DNA of 47,926 bases. It comes from Lactobacillaceae bacterium (GTDB lineage: Bacteria; Bacillota; Bacilli; Lactobacillales; Lactobacillaceae). This document shows, one piece after another, positions 24,782-33,485 of the stretch (position 1 is its first letter; the number at the start of each line of letters is the position of its first letter). The notes below the pieces were generated by a model. The model saw only the letters and a program-made list of their open reading frames with translations, was not told the DNA's origin and did not search any database. Both the position numbers and the translations under genes were made by a program. The stretch covers positions 1 through 47,926 of the forward strand of contig JAITQG010000009.1 in NCBI GenBank assembly GCA_031289015.1. The letters run 5' to 3'.

Positions 24782-26293
24782 ATGAAAAAACTATTTCAAG
24801 ACAATAAAAAACCATTAATTATTGCGATATGTGGCGCACTGTTTTTTATCCTACCACTCATTTTACTGAACTTCGCTGTCGACGATGACAACGGGCGCGC
24901 TGCTGGTGGCTATTACTATAACCACGACAAACGCTACATGTCGACATTATTAATGAAAATTATGCAGTTTGATTTTAGCCCTAAAGGCAGTAATCCCAAC
25001 GGTTTCGTGAACGTTGACATCTTCCCCGCACCCTTGATTTTAGGGACTGTACTGCTAGTTATAGTCACCCTGTTGGTCATTCGTAAGTTCAAATTAACAG
25101 ATAATCCTTGGTTGATTTCTGCAATTGCCCTCTTCCCACTCTATAGCCCCTTCATTATCGCTAATTTACTTTATCGCTATGATGTATTGCCAATGTTAGT
25201 CTCAATTATTTTCCCATTACTAACCGTGTTGACTCGGCACAAAAATAATTGGCTTAACTTCGGCATTACCTTTGGCTTGGCCTTACTAACTTGGTTAAGT
25301 TACCAATCATCAATCAGTATCTTCCCAATTATGATGTTAATTGAAGGGGTTTATTGGTTTAATAACGGAACTTTGGTTAAAGATGGGGCAAGTATTATCC
25401 GTTACTGGTTGGCGCGCGTTGGTGGTCTCATTTTAAGTGCCCTGGTTTTCTTGCCAATTATTAAACTGGCCGGTGGTTATCCTGCTCACGCTAATTCGTT
25501 TAATTTTTCATCCAAGCATCTCATCCCACAAAGCAAGTTAGTGATTCAACATTTCATAACAGCTGCGATGGAATTCAATTTAGTTTTGGCGCTTATCATT
25601 GCTGGGGTCTTTATCTTCGCATTGCTCGTAATTATCAAACGCCAATTAGCAAATAATAAATCACTCGCTACTTATCTGTGGAGTTTGGTCGTGCTCTTGT
25701 CGCCTGGTTTAGTCTTCCTTTCAATCGTTATTCCACTCTTTGCTACTTCACTCGATGTTGTTCGCTCATATTCAGCTGTTTCGATTGGGATGCTGTATTT
25801 CATCTTGATTTTTCTGATGGCCTTCAAGCGTAAATTCATCATCTGGACAGTCATTACTTTAGTAACCCTTTTCTCATTCAGTAAGGTTTACGCGGTAAGC
25901 AACGCGCTACACTACAGCAACAATATCTTAGCTAATATTTCTGAAAACATGGTTAATGATATGGATGAAGCGCATGTGGATGCACGTCTGCTCAAGGTGC
26001 ATAGTATTGGTGATGGGGTCAACAAATACGTTGCTGACCAAATCGCTTTCCGTAAATTTCCCACAGCCATTGACTTCATCGGATCTCAATATGATTTAAC
26101 TGATATTTGGGGTTGCCATTCAATGAATAAATTTGGCTATGATCGGTATTACTTTACCCTTGCTCCCAAGCTATCTAAGGCTAAAGTACAAAGCATTAAG
26201 CAACATGATTTAATCTCGGAACGTAAGCGCTACAATTTGTATGTTGATCAAAAAAAGGACATTCTAATTGTCGAATGGAAATTAGTCAAATAA
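24782..26293 (+). CDS. GtrII-like membrane glucosyltransferase, copy B
   Basis: Second member of a tandem pair: also exactly 503 residues and identical to copy A at most positions, including GRAAGGYYYNHDKRYMST and the central KRKFIIWTVI segment. The gap to copy A is only 10 bases, with AAAGGGAGC as RBS. The divergence is concentrated in the outer loops and in the final 90 residues, where acceptor or donor preference could lie. It is convergent with GH5 copy 2, sharing the palindromic terminator at 26291-26340. Confidence 0.8.
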   Translation: MKKLFQDNKKPLIIAICGALFFILPLILLNFAVDDDNGRAAGGYYYNHDKRYMSTLLMKIMQFDFSPKGSNPNGFVNVDIFPAPLILGTVLLVIVTLLVIRKFKLTDNPWLISAIALFPLYSPFIIANLLYRYDVLPMLVSIIFPLLTVLTRHKNNWLNFGITFGLALLTWLSYQSSISIFPIMMLIEGVYWFNNGTLVKDGASIIRYWLARVGGLILSALVFLPIIKLAGGYPAHANSFNFSSKHLIPQSKLVIQHFITAAMEFNLVLALIIAGVFIFALLVIIKRQLANNKSLATYLWSLVVLLSPGLVFLSIVIPLFATSLDVVRSYSAVSIGMLYFILIFLMAFKRKFIIWTVITLVTLFSFSKVYAVSNALHYSNNILANISENMVNDMDEAHVDARLLKVHSIGDGVNKYVADQIAFRKFPTAIDFIGSQYDLTDIWGCHSMNKFGYDRYYFTLAPKLSKAKVQSIKQHDLISERKRYNLYVDQKKDILIVEWKLVK

Positions 26294-26340
26294 TCAAAAA
26301 ACAGACCCGGCTTTGCCAGCTAGGTCTGTTTTTTTGATTA
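26291..26340. terminator. Large palindromic terminator shared by GtrII copy B and GH5 copy 2
   Basis: TAATCAAAAAACAGACC and its complement (one extra base) flank a 15-base loop that contains GGCTTTGCCAGC. The outer ends contain the stop codons of both convergent genes: TAA of copy B at 26291-26293 and the GH5 copy 2 stop at 26338-26340. Confidence 0.85.
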
Positions 26341-28065
26341 ACTTTGATGCGGTGCTTGCAACACAACGTTATCGTATTCGATATTGCCAGCTTCAGGAGT
26401 GCCACCAACCATTGACAATACATCATAATGATTCGTATCAATGCCCCCACTGGCACCCAAATTATTTAACGGTACCGAGTAGTGATGATACTGGTGATTA
26501 CCCACTAGGTCGACCCGTTTATTTAGGCGCCCACTGCCACTATTTGCAAAGCCAACCCACACTGGGACATCCCCATCAGCCTTGGCATCAAACTCTAATG
26601 TATAGCCGTCTGCAACAAATTGTGTGGCATCAATGCCATCCATAAATTGGAACCTGACATCCCGATTACTACCGGTATACTTGATGTCGAGCAAACTATG
26701 ATTCCCATCGGTATCAAATCTTGTTGAATAAGGTGTGGCGCTGTACTCGCCCCACCACAAACCAAAATTCTTACACCAATGCACGTCTTCATCGTACATG
26801 ACAAAATTATCGGTCCCAATATGCGGCAATGATTTAGCATGTAGCCCCATCGCCTGCAAGACGTCTGGGAAGACATCATTTTCGTACAAAAAGTCGGTTG
26901 TATGTTTAGTGATATCCATTGGTGCCCATTGATAATCATCTAGGTTCCAAGACGTCCACGAAATTCCACGCTGGCCGAATTGTTCTGCAATAAAGTTGTA
27001 ATATTGCAATCTAGCTGCTTGGATCCCTTGTTTTCCACCTGTGCCCCATTCACCAACAAATAATGGTGCGTCTAAAATATTGGCCTTAATCGTATACTCG
27101 TTGATTACGTCAGCCATGTAAGTAGGTTGCGAAGTGAATCGATAGTGCTCAGCTGGCACCGAAGTATCCAAGTCAAGTGACGGTGAATCTATATATTCCA
27201 AGTAACGATATGATTCAGGCAATGGAAAATCAGCCGCATCAAATGGCCACTGAATATCTCCGACCCGATTATAATTGTTGGTTGGGAACCCTTGGAATGA
27301 GAACAACACTGGGCAATAGAAATGTACATTTAAAATCACGTTTTTATTGTGTAGCCCTGCTCGTGTATAGAATGGGTTTCTCGTGGGGTTCATAGATGCT
27401 TTAGCCCACTCACTGATGATAATACTATGAACAATGTCAATTTCGCGCACTTCGTTAACGACGCGCGCTTGTATGTCAGCCCACTCTTGTTGATTAAAGG
27501 TATCATCCCAATCCGGTTCGTTTTTCAATTCAAAAACGACATTATCGGGCGCATCTTTAAATTCTTCGGCCATTTGTTGCCACAAGGTAATCATGACTTC
27601 GGTCGGGGTGAGCGGATTTTCTGATTCTTGAATTTTCGTAAAGTTGTTGCCGCCATCATGGTTATCGATGATGATATGCATTGGTTGGTATTCTGGCTTG
27701 CTGACCTCATCAATCAATGCATGCAAGGAACTCATAATCTGCGGATCGACTTGGTGCGTAGGATTATTCATTGTTGATATCAACGGAATCGGGATTCGAA
27801 CAACATCCCCGCCAATGTCATGGATGAATTTAATCTTTCCGATATTGGTTCGCAAATCTTTAGGGTTCAAGTCTTTACGTACATCAGAACCATTTAAATA
27901 AAAATTATAACCTTTAGAAAAAGGCGTTTGTTTGTTTAATGGCACTGGTGTTGGTAATGCCGCCGTTTGTTCTGTATTTTCTTCCACTTCAATCGAATGT
28001 GTCATGCTAACTAACGAACCAAGCGACAGACATATCACGATTAACGTAATTAGTACTTTTTTCAT
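26338..28065 (-). CDS. Secreted GH5 glycoside hydrolase with C-terminal beta domain, copy 2
   Basis: Most divergent of the three GH5 paralogues (575 residues). A signal peptide is followed by a spacer richer in Glu/Thr/Pro (EENTEQTAALPTP) than in the other copies. The acid/base is E183 in FELKNEPDWDD, the nucleophile E339 in FVGEWGTGG; DNHDGG and WTSWNLDDYQW are conserved. The C-terminal domain (about 425-575) again has FANSGSGRLNK and QYHHYSVPLNN. The ATG has CGGAG eight bases upstream. It has a different promoter region from copies 1 and 3. It lies between GtrII copy B and the GT39-like gene, each separated by a terminator, so it is probably a single-gene unit. Confidence 0.85.
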   Translation of the reverse strand: MKKVLITLIVICLSLGSLVSMTHSIEVEENTEQTAALPTPVPLNKQTPFSKGYNFYLNGSDVRKDLNPKDLRTNIGKIKFIHDIGGDVVRIPIPLISTMNNPTHQVDPQIMSSLHALIDEVSKPEYQPMHIIIDNHDGGNNFTKIQESENPLTPTEVMITLWQQMAEEFKDAPDNVVFELKNEPDWDDTFNQQEWADIQARVVNEVREIDIVHSIIISEWAKASMNPTRNPFYTRAGLHNKNVILNVHFYCPVLFSFQGFPTNNYNRVGDIQWPFDAADFPLPESYRYLEYIDSPSLDLDTSVPAEHYRFTSQPTYMADVINEYTIKANILDAPLFVGEWGTGGKQGIQAARLQYYNFIAEQFGQRGISWTSWNLDDYQWAPMDITKHTTDFLYENDVFPDVLQAMGLHAKSLPHIGTDNFVMYDEDVHWCKNFGLWWGEYSATPYSTRFDTDGNHSLLDIKYTGSNRDVRFQFMDGIDATQFVADGYTLEFDAKADGDVPVWVGFANSGSGRLNKRVDLVGNHQYHHYSVPLNNLGASGGIDTNHYDVLSMVGGTPEAGNIEYDNVVLQAPHQS

Positions 28066-28155
28066 GTTTATTCTCCGGTTAACTATCTAGAATAGTTTAT
28101 TCTATTGTAGCTTGTTTGTGGTTAAAACACCACTGATATATCGGACAAATACACG

Positions 28156-28183
28156 AAAAAAGCCACCTTGTTTTTACAAGGTG
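28156..28183 (-). terminator. Terminator after the GT39-like gene
   Basis: Minus-strand CACCTTGT / ACAAGGTG stem with a 4-base loop, followed by GGC and six Ts (A-run 28156-28161). It lies 13 bases after the stop at 28196. Confidence 0.8.
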
Positions 28184-28195
28184 ACCATTATGCTG

Positions 28196-29731
28196 CTATT
28201 CTACAATCAGCTTAACGCCTTGAATAGTGACGACGATCGAACTGCTTTTTATTTGTTTCTCATTGCGAACAACCTTTAGCTGCACTAATTTGGCACCTTT
28301 AGCTGGCTTGTACATCTTGATATTGGGATTGATGCCCGCCTTCAATTCAGTTTGTGCCTTTTGTCGCATTGCCAAACGGACATTATCAAAATAAACTGGC
28401 TTGCTGACATACACTGCCATGTCATCTTCAATTTGTGTTTCCACTGTCTTGCTGTCATTGGCAGCTCTAGCCCCGACATTAAATTTCACACCTTCATTGG
28501 CATCAACCTTGCTAATCAACTTGACTAATTCCGCACGGTTTTTCATTTCAAATGGAATGTCATGCTTAATGATACTAAATGTCGACACCAGCATCATGAG
28601 AATTGCCAAGCTAGGCAATCCAAATTTAAGCATTTGCGGGCGGGCCCATTTTTGATTGTTGAACCCTTTCAGGAAAAACACATAGATTCCAAACCAGACG
28701 CCAGGCAATGTTGGGAACAAGTATCTCCCTACCATGACTGGGCGCATCAAGATACTAACTGTGACCCCAAAGACAATTGTGCCAAAGAAGATAAACAAGC
28801 TTAATAGCAACGCTTGATTTGCGATGAATAAATCATTGATTCGTGCTTGTAATTGCTTTCGACTTTTAACTAGGATTAAGGCAAACAATCCTAGCAAAAC
28901 TAGTCCTACAAACACAGTTAGATATTTATTGAAATCATCACCAGGATCTTTGAATGGCGCAATAATAAATGTAAGCACATTAAAGGCTGTTATTGGCGCA
29001 ATCCAATAACTCCCCTTAACCGTTGTAACTTGTGAGATCACAATTAAGAGCCATGGTAAATACCCGATTAAAATCGCTACACCAGCCAAAACTGGGCGCA
29101 ACATGTATATGAATTGCCGCTTGATTAGATAGTAGCCAAAGAGATAAGCCAAAATCATAGCAACGGCGATCGCACAAAAGTAATGTGTATACGCGGCGAA
29201 TATCGAAAAGAGACTGAGCCCCAGATAATTCATTTTTAAGTTCGTGTTGGTTAAAATTTTGACCCCACACAAGTAGGCTGCAAAAACAAACAGAGCGCCC
29301 CACGCATACATTCTGATTTCAACAGCAAAATGGAACATATTTGGTAAACTCAAAAATATTACGCTCAGCCAAAGCCGGGTTGCAAGCGAAATGTTCATTT
29401 TCTTGATTTCATTATTCATAACGAAAACAATCAGGCCAATTGGAATAATTGAAACCAAACGTGCAACAAACATCTGCTGTAGGACACTATGGCCACCAAA
29501 CACATCCACGAAAGGCTTTAAAATCAAATAGTAGAGTGGTGGATGCACGTCCATAGCATCAAGTTTGATGACATCCAGATATGAATGTCGAATCAAGCCC
29601 ATCGTGAACACTTCATCTGCCCAAGCGGTTTGAAAGAAGCTTCGCACAATAAATAGCGTGATTAAGGCGATAATTACGATGCTTGGCAAGACGAAGCTTG
29701 ACCAGTTTACTTGTTTAGTTTGTTTACACAT
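28196..29731 (-). CDS. GT39-like (ArnT/PMT type) membrane glycosyltransferase
   Basis: Polytopic membrane protein of 511 residues, GT-C fold. The first extracellular loop carries TAWADEVFTMGLI (about 35-46) with the acidic DE pair, and a second conserved segment is MDVHPPLYYLIL (about 59-70), both typical of GT39-type transferases that use a polyprenyl-phosphate sugar donor. About ten helices are followed by a soluble C-terminal domain (about 415-511). The RBS is weak (GGA ten bases upstream). It is 57 bases downstream of the GT14-like gene. Expected role: adding a sugar to exported polysaccharide or protein outside the membrane; target unknown. Confidence 0.8.
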   Translation of the reverse strand: MCKQTKQVNWSSFVLPSIVIIALITLFIVRSFFQTAWADEVFTMGLIRHSYLDVIKLDAMDVHPPLYYLILKPFVDVFGGHSVLQQMFVARLVSIIPIGLIVFVMNNEIKKMNISLATRLWLSVIFLSLPNMFHFAVEIRMYAWGALFVFAAYLCGVKILTNTNLKMNYLGLSLFSIFAAYTHYFCAIAVAMILAYLFGYYLIKRQFIYMLRPVLAGVAILIGYLPWLLIVISQVTTVKGSYWIAPITAFNVLTFIIAPFKDPGDDFNKYLTVFVGLVLLGLFALILVKSRKQLQARINDLFIANQALLLSLFIFFGTIVFGVTVSILMRPVMVGRYLFPTLPGVWFGIYVFFLKGFNNQKWARPQMLKFGLPSLAILMMLVSTFSIIKHDIPFEMKNRAELVKLISKVDANEGVKFNVGARAANDSKTVETQIEDDMAVYVSKPVYFDNVRLAMRQKAQTELKAGINPNIKMYKPAKGAKLVQLKVVRNEKQIKSSSIVVTIQGVKLIVE

Positions 29732-29788
29732 TTATTTTTTCCAATCAGTTTTAATCCTTGGTAATAATTTCAACATGTTGCAAGCCGG

Positions 29789-30661
29789 TTATTTATGTTC
29801 GTATAAATAATTAACGATTTGAGCTGCATCAATAAACTTACGACCAAAAGCATAATTTGTATTATAGACATTTGTAATCTCATTTAAGTCGGCATCCAAA
29901 AACGTGAATGGCGTTCCTCGATGCCAGTCGATGTAGCGTGCGGATGCCTTATTTTCATCAGTCTCAACATCAATTGTACTCTCAAAATCAGAATTAATTG
30001 CTAACATTTGAAAAAACAATTCGTCGCCTCGATCACTCATTGAGAACAAATCTTGCTTAATTTGTTGTACTTCATCACTTACAACATATGCCGCAAAAGC
30101 ACCTGTAAAAGATCCCCACAATGCTCCTTTGGCAATCTTAAAGTCACTTAGTTTGGACCGTGAAACGTTTAAACGCATTTGGATTTTTTTACCTAACCCA
30201 GCTAGCTTAATCTTTTTCAAACGTTCCATGTTCAAATTCATAAATGGATAGTAATATTTAATCCGATTCACTTCTTCTGTCGATGCCACGCCTTGATTAG
30301 CAAAACCAATAAAATTCCGATGCTTGGCGTTTGCAAAGAACTGTAAAAAATAAGTTTTACTCATTAACGGCAAATCAGTATCCGAAATTAGATGTAAATA
30401 ATCATATTCATCGTGTGCTGTTGCTGTTTTGAACATTGTTGTCAGAGCATCCAACGTATTACTACCGCCCCACGAAACATTAACCCGCGGGACCAAATTA
30501 ATATGTTTAAAATATGGCTGCTGCATTTCTTCATCCAATTTTACCTTGGAAGACTTATCCCAATGCAAAAATATATCAATTTGTGGATCGTCTAACAAGT
30601 TGACCAAGTGTTCTAGGTTGCCCGTATGCGCTGCCCCAAGAATTAATATTGCATGTTTCAT
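29789..30661 (-). CDS. Core-2/I-branching enzyme-like glycosyltransferase (GT14)
   Basis: Soluble glycosyltransferase of 290 residues resembling beta-1,6-N-acetylglucosaminyltransferases of family GT14. It shows HAILILGAAHTGNLEHLV at the N-terminus, LHWDKSS (about 34-40), a SWGGSN segment, and YLHLISDTDLPL with the SDTD acidic motif (about 90-95). The ATG at 30661 has AAAGGAG ten bases upstream and removes an N-terminal extension of 23 codons that would overlap the end of GH5 copy 3. It lies between GH5 copy 3 and the GT39-like gene, all minus strand. Confidence 0.82.
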   Translation of the reverse strand: MKHAILILGAAHTGNLEHLVNLLDDPQIDIFLHWDKSSKVKLDEEMQQPYFKHINLVPRVNVSWGGSNTLDALTTMFKTATAHDEYDYLHLISDTDLPLMSKTYFLQFFANAKHRNFIGFANQGVASTEEVNRIKYYYPFMNLNMERLKKIKLAGLGKKIQMRLNVSRSKLSDFKIAKGALWGSFTGAFAAYVVSDEVQQIKQDLFSMSDRGDELFFQMLAINSDFESTIDVETDENKASARYIDWHRGTPFTFLDADLNEITNVYNTNYAFGRKFIDAAQIVNYLYEHK

Positions 30662-30726
30662 CTGCGTTTGACTCCTTTCACTGAAAAAATTTTTTGGATT
30701 GTAATGTTGTCCGCACTGGCTGCTTA

Positions 30727-32433
30727 TCAATGTGCTTTCAAAACAATATTGTCATAACGTATATCTTTAACATCTGGTGCACCGCTATGAAATGACAAGT
30801 TATCAAAATGGTTTTGATCAAAATTATTACTTGCCACCAAGTTATCTAGGGTAACTGAATAGTGATGATATTGTTGGTCACCTACGAGATTAACCGCTTT
30901 GTTGTAGCGGCCGTCGCCATTGTTTGCAAAGCCTACGCGGACAACCATGTTTGAATCTAACTTAGCATCAAATTCGATAGTGTACCCTTGCTTCACGAAA
31001 TCTACTCCGCTAATATCATTAATGAATTGAAATCTAACATCTCGATTACCACCGGTAAATTTGATGTTTAAGAGACTGTCCTTCCCAAACGTATCAAACC
31101 TAGTGGTATATGGCGTTGGGCTAAACTCGCCCCACCAGATGGCGTAATTTTTGGTGAAATGGACATCATCATCGTACATTACAAAATCATCCGTCCCCAT
31201 CTTTGGAAGCGCAACAGTATGCAGTCCCATGGCTTCCACTACTTCTTTATTAAGATCATAATCATACAAGAAATCAGTCGTATGTAACGTGATATCGAGT
31301 GGTGAAAAGGCATAATCATCCAAATTCCATGCTGTCCAAGCCATTCCCCGTTGATTAAATTGTTTAGTCATAAACTTATTGTACTTCAATAGCGACGGTT
31401 TCAAATCTGTCCCGCAACTCGAACCCCATTCACCAACAAACATTGGTGCATCCAATGCGTTTGCTTTGGTGACATATGAATTCAAAACTTGTGCAATATA
31501 ATCTGGCTGCGATGACACACTATAATGCACCACGGGTTCACTTTCATCTCGATCTAACACTGGTCCTTCCATATATTCCAACCTTCCTAAGCCGTCTGGT
31601 AGCGGAAAATTAGCTGGATTGTATGGCCATTCAATCCCATTGATCTTGTCCATATCGTTGCTAGGTAAGCCTTGTTGGGTAAATAATGAGGGACAATAAT
31701 CATGGACATTTAATATGACGTTTTGATTAGCCAAGCCTTCACGGGTATAAAATGGATTCCTGATTGGATCAGTGGATGCCTTTGCCCATTGCGTCATGAT
31801 AATGGGGTGCTTAGTATCCGTGGCTCTAATATTACTAACGATTTCTGCTTGCAGATCACACCATTGTTGTTGTGTGAAAGTCCGCTCCCAATCTGGTTCG
31901 TTTTGTATTTCGAAGACCGCCTTATTTGAAGTATCGGCCAACGCGTCGGTAACCTGATTCCACAACGAAACTAATGTGTCGTGCGGCGATAGCGGATTTG
32001 CAGAATTGGCAATATTGCTGTACGATGTTCCACCATCATGATTATCAATTACAAGATGCATTGGTTGATACTCAGGCTTACTGGCTTCGTCGATTAACGC
32101 ATGTAATGAAGATAGTAATTGTGCATCAATTTTATGCTGCGGATTATTCATCGTACTAATCAAGCGGATCGGTATTCTAACAACATCACCGCCAATCGCA
32201 TGGATAAAGCGAATTTTACCAATATTGGTTCTTAAATCGTTGGGTGCTAAGTCTTTGCGAACATCATGCCCGTTCAGATAAATATTAAAGCCTTTGGAAA
32301 ATGGTGCCTGCTTATTTAATACCGCTGGAGTTATCGATGTTGGCACATCTTCTACATCCACCGCAAAGCAAGTATTCACCATGCAACCAAACGACATCAG
32401 CAACGTCAGCATACATATCAATGTTTTTTTCAT
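30727..32433 (-). CDS. Secreted GH5 glycoside hydrolase with C-terminal beta domain, copy 3
   Basis: Third paralogue, 568 residues from the MKK start. Signal peptide ends near NTCFA. The mature N-terminus (VEDVPTSITPAVLNKQAP) is almost the same as copy 1. Acid/base E179 in FEIQNEPDWER and nucleophile E335 in FVGEWGSSCG are present. Differences from the other copies: Q replaces E in TQWAKAS, the loop around residue 265 reads SNDMDKINGIEWP, and a cysteine follows the nucleophile loop. The C-terminal domain closely matches copy 1 (VGDQQYHHYSVTLDN). Start choice is uncertain by up to six codons because GGATGGAG overlaps the alternative ATGs. It precedes the GT14-like gene by 66 bases. Confidence 0.84.
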   Translation of the reverse strand: MKKTLICMLTLLMSFGCMVNTCFAVDVEDVPTSITPAVLNKQAPFSKGFNIYLNGHDVRKDLAPNDLRTNIGKIRFIHAIGGDVVRIPIRLISTMNNPQHKIDAQLLSSLHALIDEASKPEYQPMHLVIDNHDGGTSYSNIANSANPLSPHDTLVSLWNQVTDALADTSNKAVFEIQNEPDWERTFTQQQWCDLQAEIVSNIRATDTKHPIIMTQWAKASTDPIRNPFYTREGLANQNVILNVHDYCPSLFTQQGLPSNDMDKINGIEWPYNPANFPLPDGLGRLEYMEGPVLDRDESEPVVHYSVSSQPDYIAQVLNSYVTKANALDAPMFVGEWGSSCGTDLKPSLLKYNKFMTKQFNQRGMAWTAWNLDDYAFSPLDITLHTTDFLYDYDLNKEVVEAMGLHTVALPKMGTDDFVMYDDDVHFTKNYAIWWGEFSPTPYTTRFDTFGKDSLLNIKFTGGNRDVRFQFINDISGVDFVKQGYTIEFDAKLDSNMVVRVGFANNGDGRYNKAVNLVGDQQYHHYSVTLDNLVASNNFDQNHFDNLSFHSGAPDVKDIRYDNIVLKAH

Positions 32434-32462
32434 ATTCTCCATCCTATTCATGGGTGCTTAAA

Positions 32463-32488
32463 GTTATAACTACGATTATTAGTTTAAC
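32463..32488 (-). promoter_or_regulatory. Promoter-like motif shared with GH5 copy 1
   Basis: Minus-strand GTTAAACTA, TAATCGTAG and TTATAAC match the motif upstream of GH5 copy 1 with one base less between the parts. It lies 30 bases before the GH5 copy 3 start. The -10 would be TATAAC. Confidence 0.4.
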
Positions 32489-32564
32489 GCATTGTTAGGA
32501 TGATTTCTGTTTTAAACATTATTTTTAAGTATGGCTGTTGACATATTCAAGTAATTAACCAGTC

Positions 32565-33485
32565 TTAACGCTCAAAGACCATAATCCACAGTTTGATGAG
32601 CGCGGGGTGTTTGATGAGTAGATACTTGATTTGTATTTCACGCTGCATTTGTATCAATTTGCCAAATTTTATTTTTATTGGCGTGCGGTTATACCGTGCA
32701 CCGTGCTTAGTTGCGTTTCGAATTCGAATAAATTCAGCTGTGATTTGATTTAGTAAATCAATTTCAGCATCTGGAAATTTAGCTTCAAAACGCGCTTCCA
32801 ATTCTTGATCTGTGTCAATACTGTTTGCTTGAGTCTGCATTAATGAGCCGGGGCGGCCCTGTCGATAGTTGTACAATACATCTTCAATTAATGTCGCCGA
32901 TTTAGCTGCTAAGATATATTGTTTATTAAATCGTTCATCTTCACCAATTTTGCCCACAAAGTTAAGCTGGCAATCATGGATGATTTTCATTTTATAGAGT
33001 TTGTTCCACAGAAATGGGAATAAGAAATTATGTCTCAGCGCTTTAACAACCTGTTCCATTTCGCTTTGATTATGCGCTGTTAACTGTGGGAGCTTTTTAA
33101 CCACAGGCGAACTAATATTTCGATAGCCAAATGCCACTAACTCAACTTGCGCATCTGTGGCAGCTAATACAACCCGTTGAATAAGGTTTTCATCCAAAAC
33201 ATCATCGCTATCAGCAAAATAGATCCATTCACCGTTCGCGTGTTTCAACCCGACATTTCTAGCATTCGCCGCGCCTCCATTTTGCAGGCTTATTAACTGC
33301 ACTCTTTGATCTGTTTGGGCAATTGCTTCGATAATCGATTTTGAAGTGTCTGTTGAGCCATCATCAATCACGATAATTTCTAAATTGTGATACGTCTGTT
33401 GAATCACGCTATTTAAAGCGCTCAATAAGTAGTTTTCAACATTGTAGACTGGCATGATGACCGTCACTAGTGGTTGATTATCCAT
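32565..33485 (-). CDS. Family 2 glycosyltransferase
   Basis: Cytoplasmic GT-A glycosyltransferase of 306 residues. The N-terminus TVIMPVYNVENYLLSALNSV, then VIDDGSTD (about 40-47), and the metal-binding FADSDDVLDE (about 90-98) are classic GT2. Sequence ends with a basic amphipathic stretch (KFGKLIQMQREIQIKYLLIKHP) that may contact the membrane. The ATG overlaps the end of the acyltransferase gene by 8 bases, with GGAGG inside that gene. Last gene of the main polysaccharide operon before the GH5 part. Confidence 0.88.
   Translation of the reverse strand: MDNQPLVTVIMPVYNVENYLLSALNSVIQQTYHNLEIIVIDDGSTDTSKSIIEAIAQTDQRVQLISLQNGGAANARNVGLKHANGEWIYFADSDDVLDENLIQRVVLAATDAQVELVAFGYRNISSPVVKKLPQLTAHNQSEMEQVVKALRHNFLFPFLWNKLYKMKIIHDCQLNFVGKIGEDERFNKQYILAAKSATLIEDVLYNYRQGRPGSLMQTQANSIDTDQELEARFEAKFPDAEIDLLNQITAEFIRIRNATKHGARYNRTPIKIKFGKLIQMQREIQIKYLLIKHPALIKLWIMVFER

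Noticed and set aside
20340-28065. Insertion sequence or transposon flanking the GH5/GtrII region
   Set aside because: No transposase, terminal inverted repeats or target duplications were seen; repetition is due to gene paralogy.
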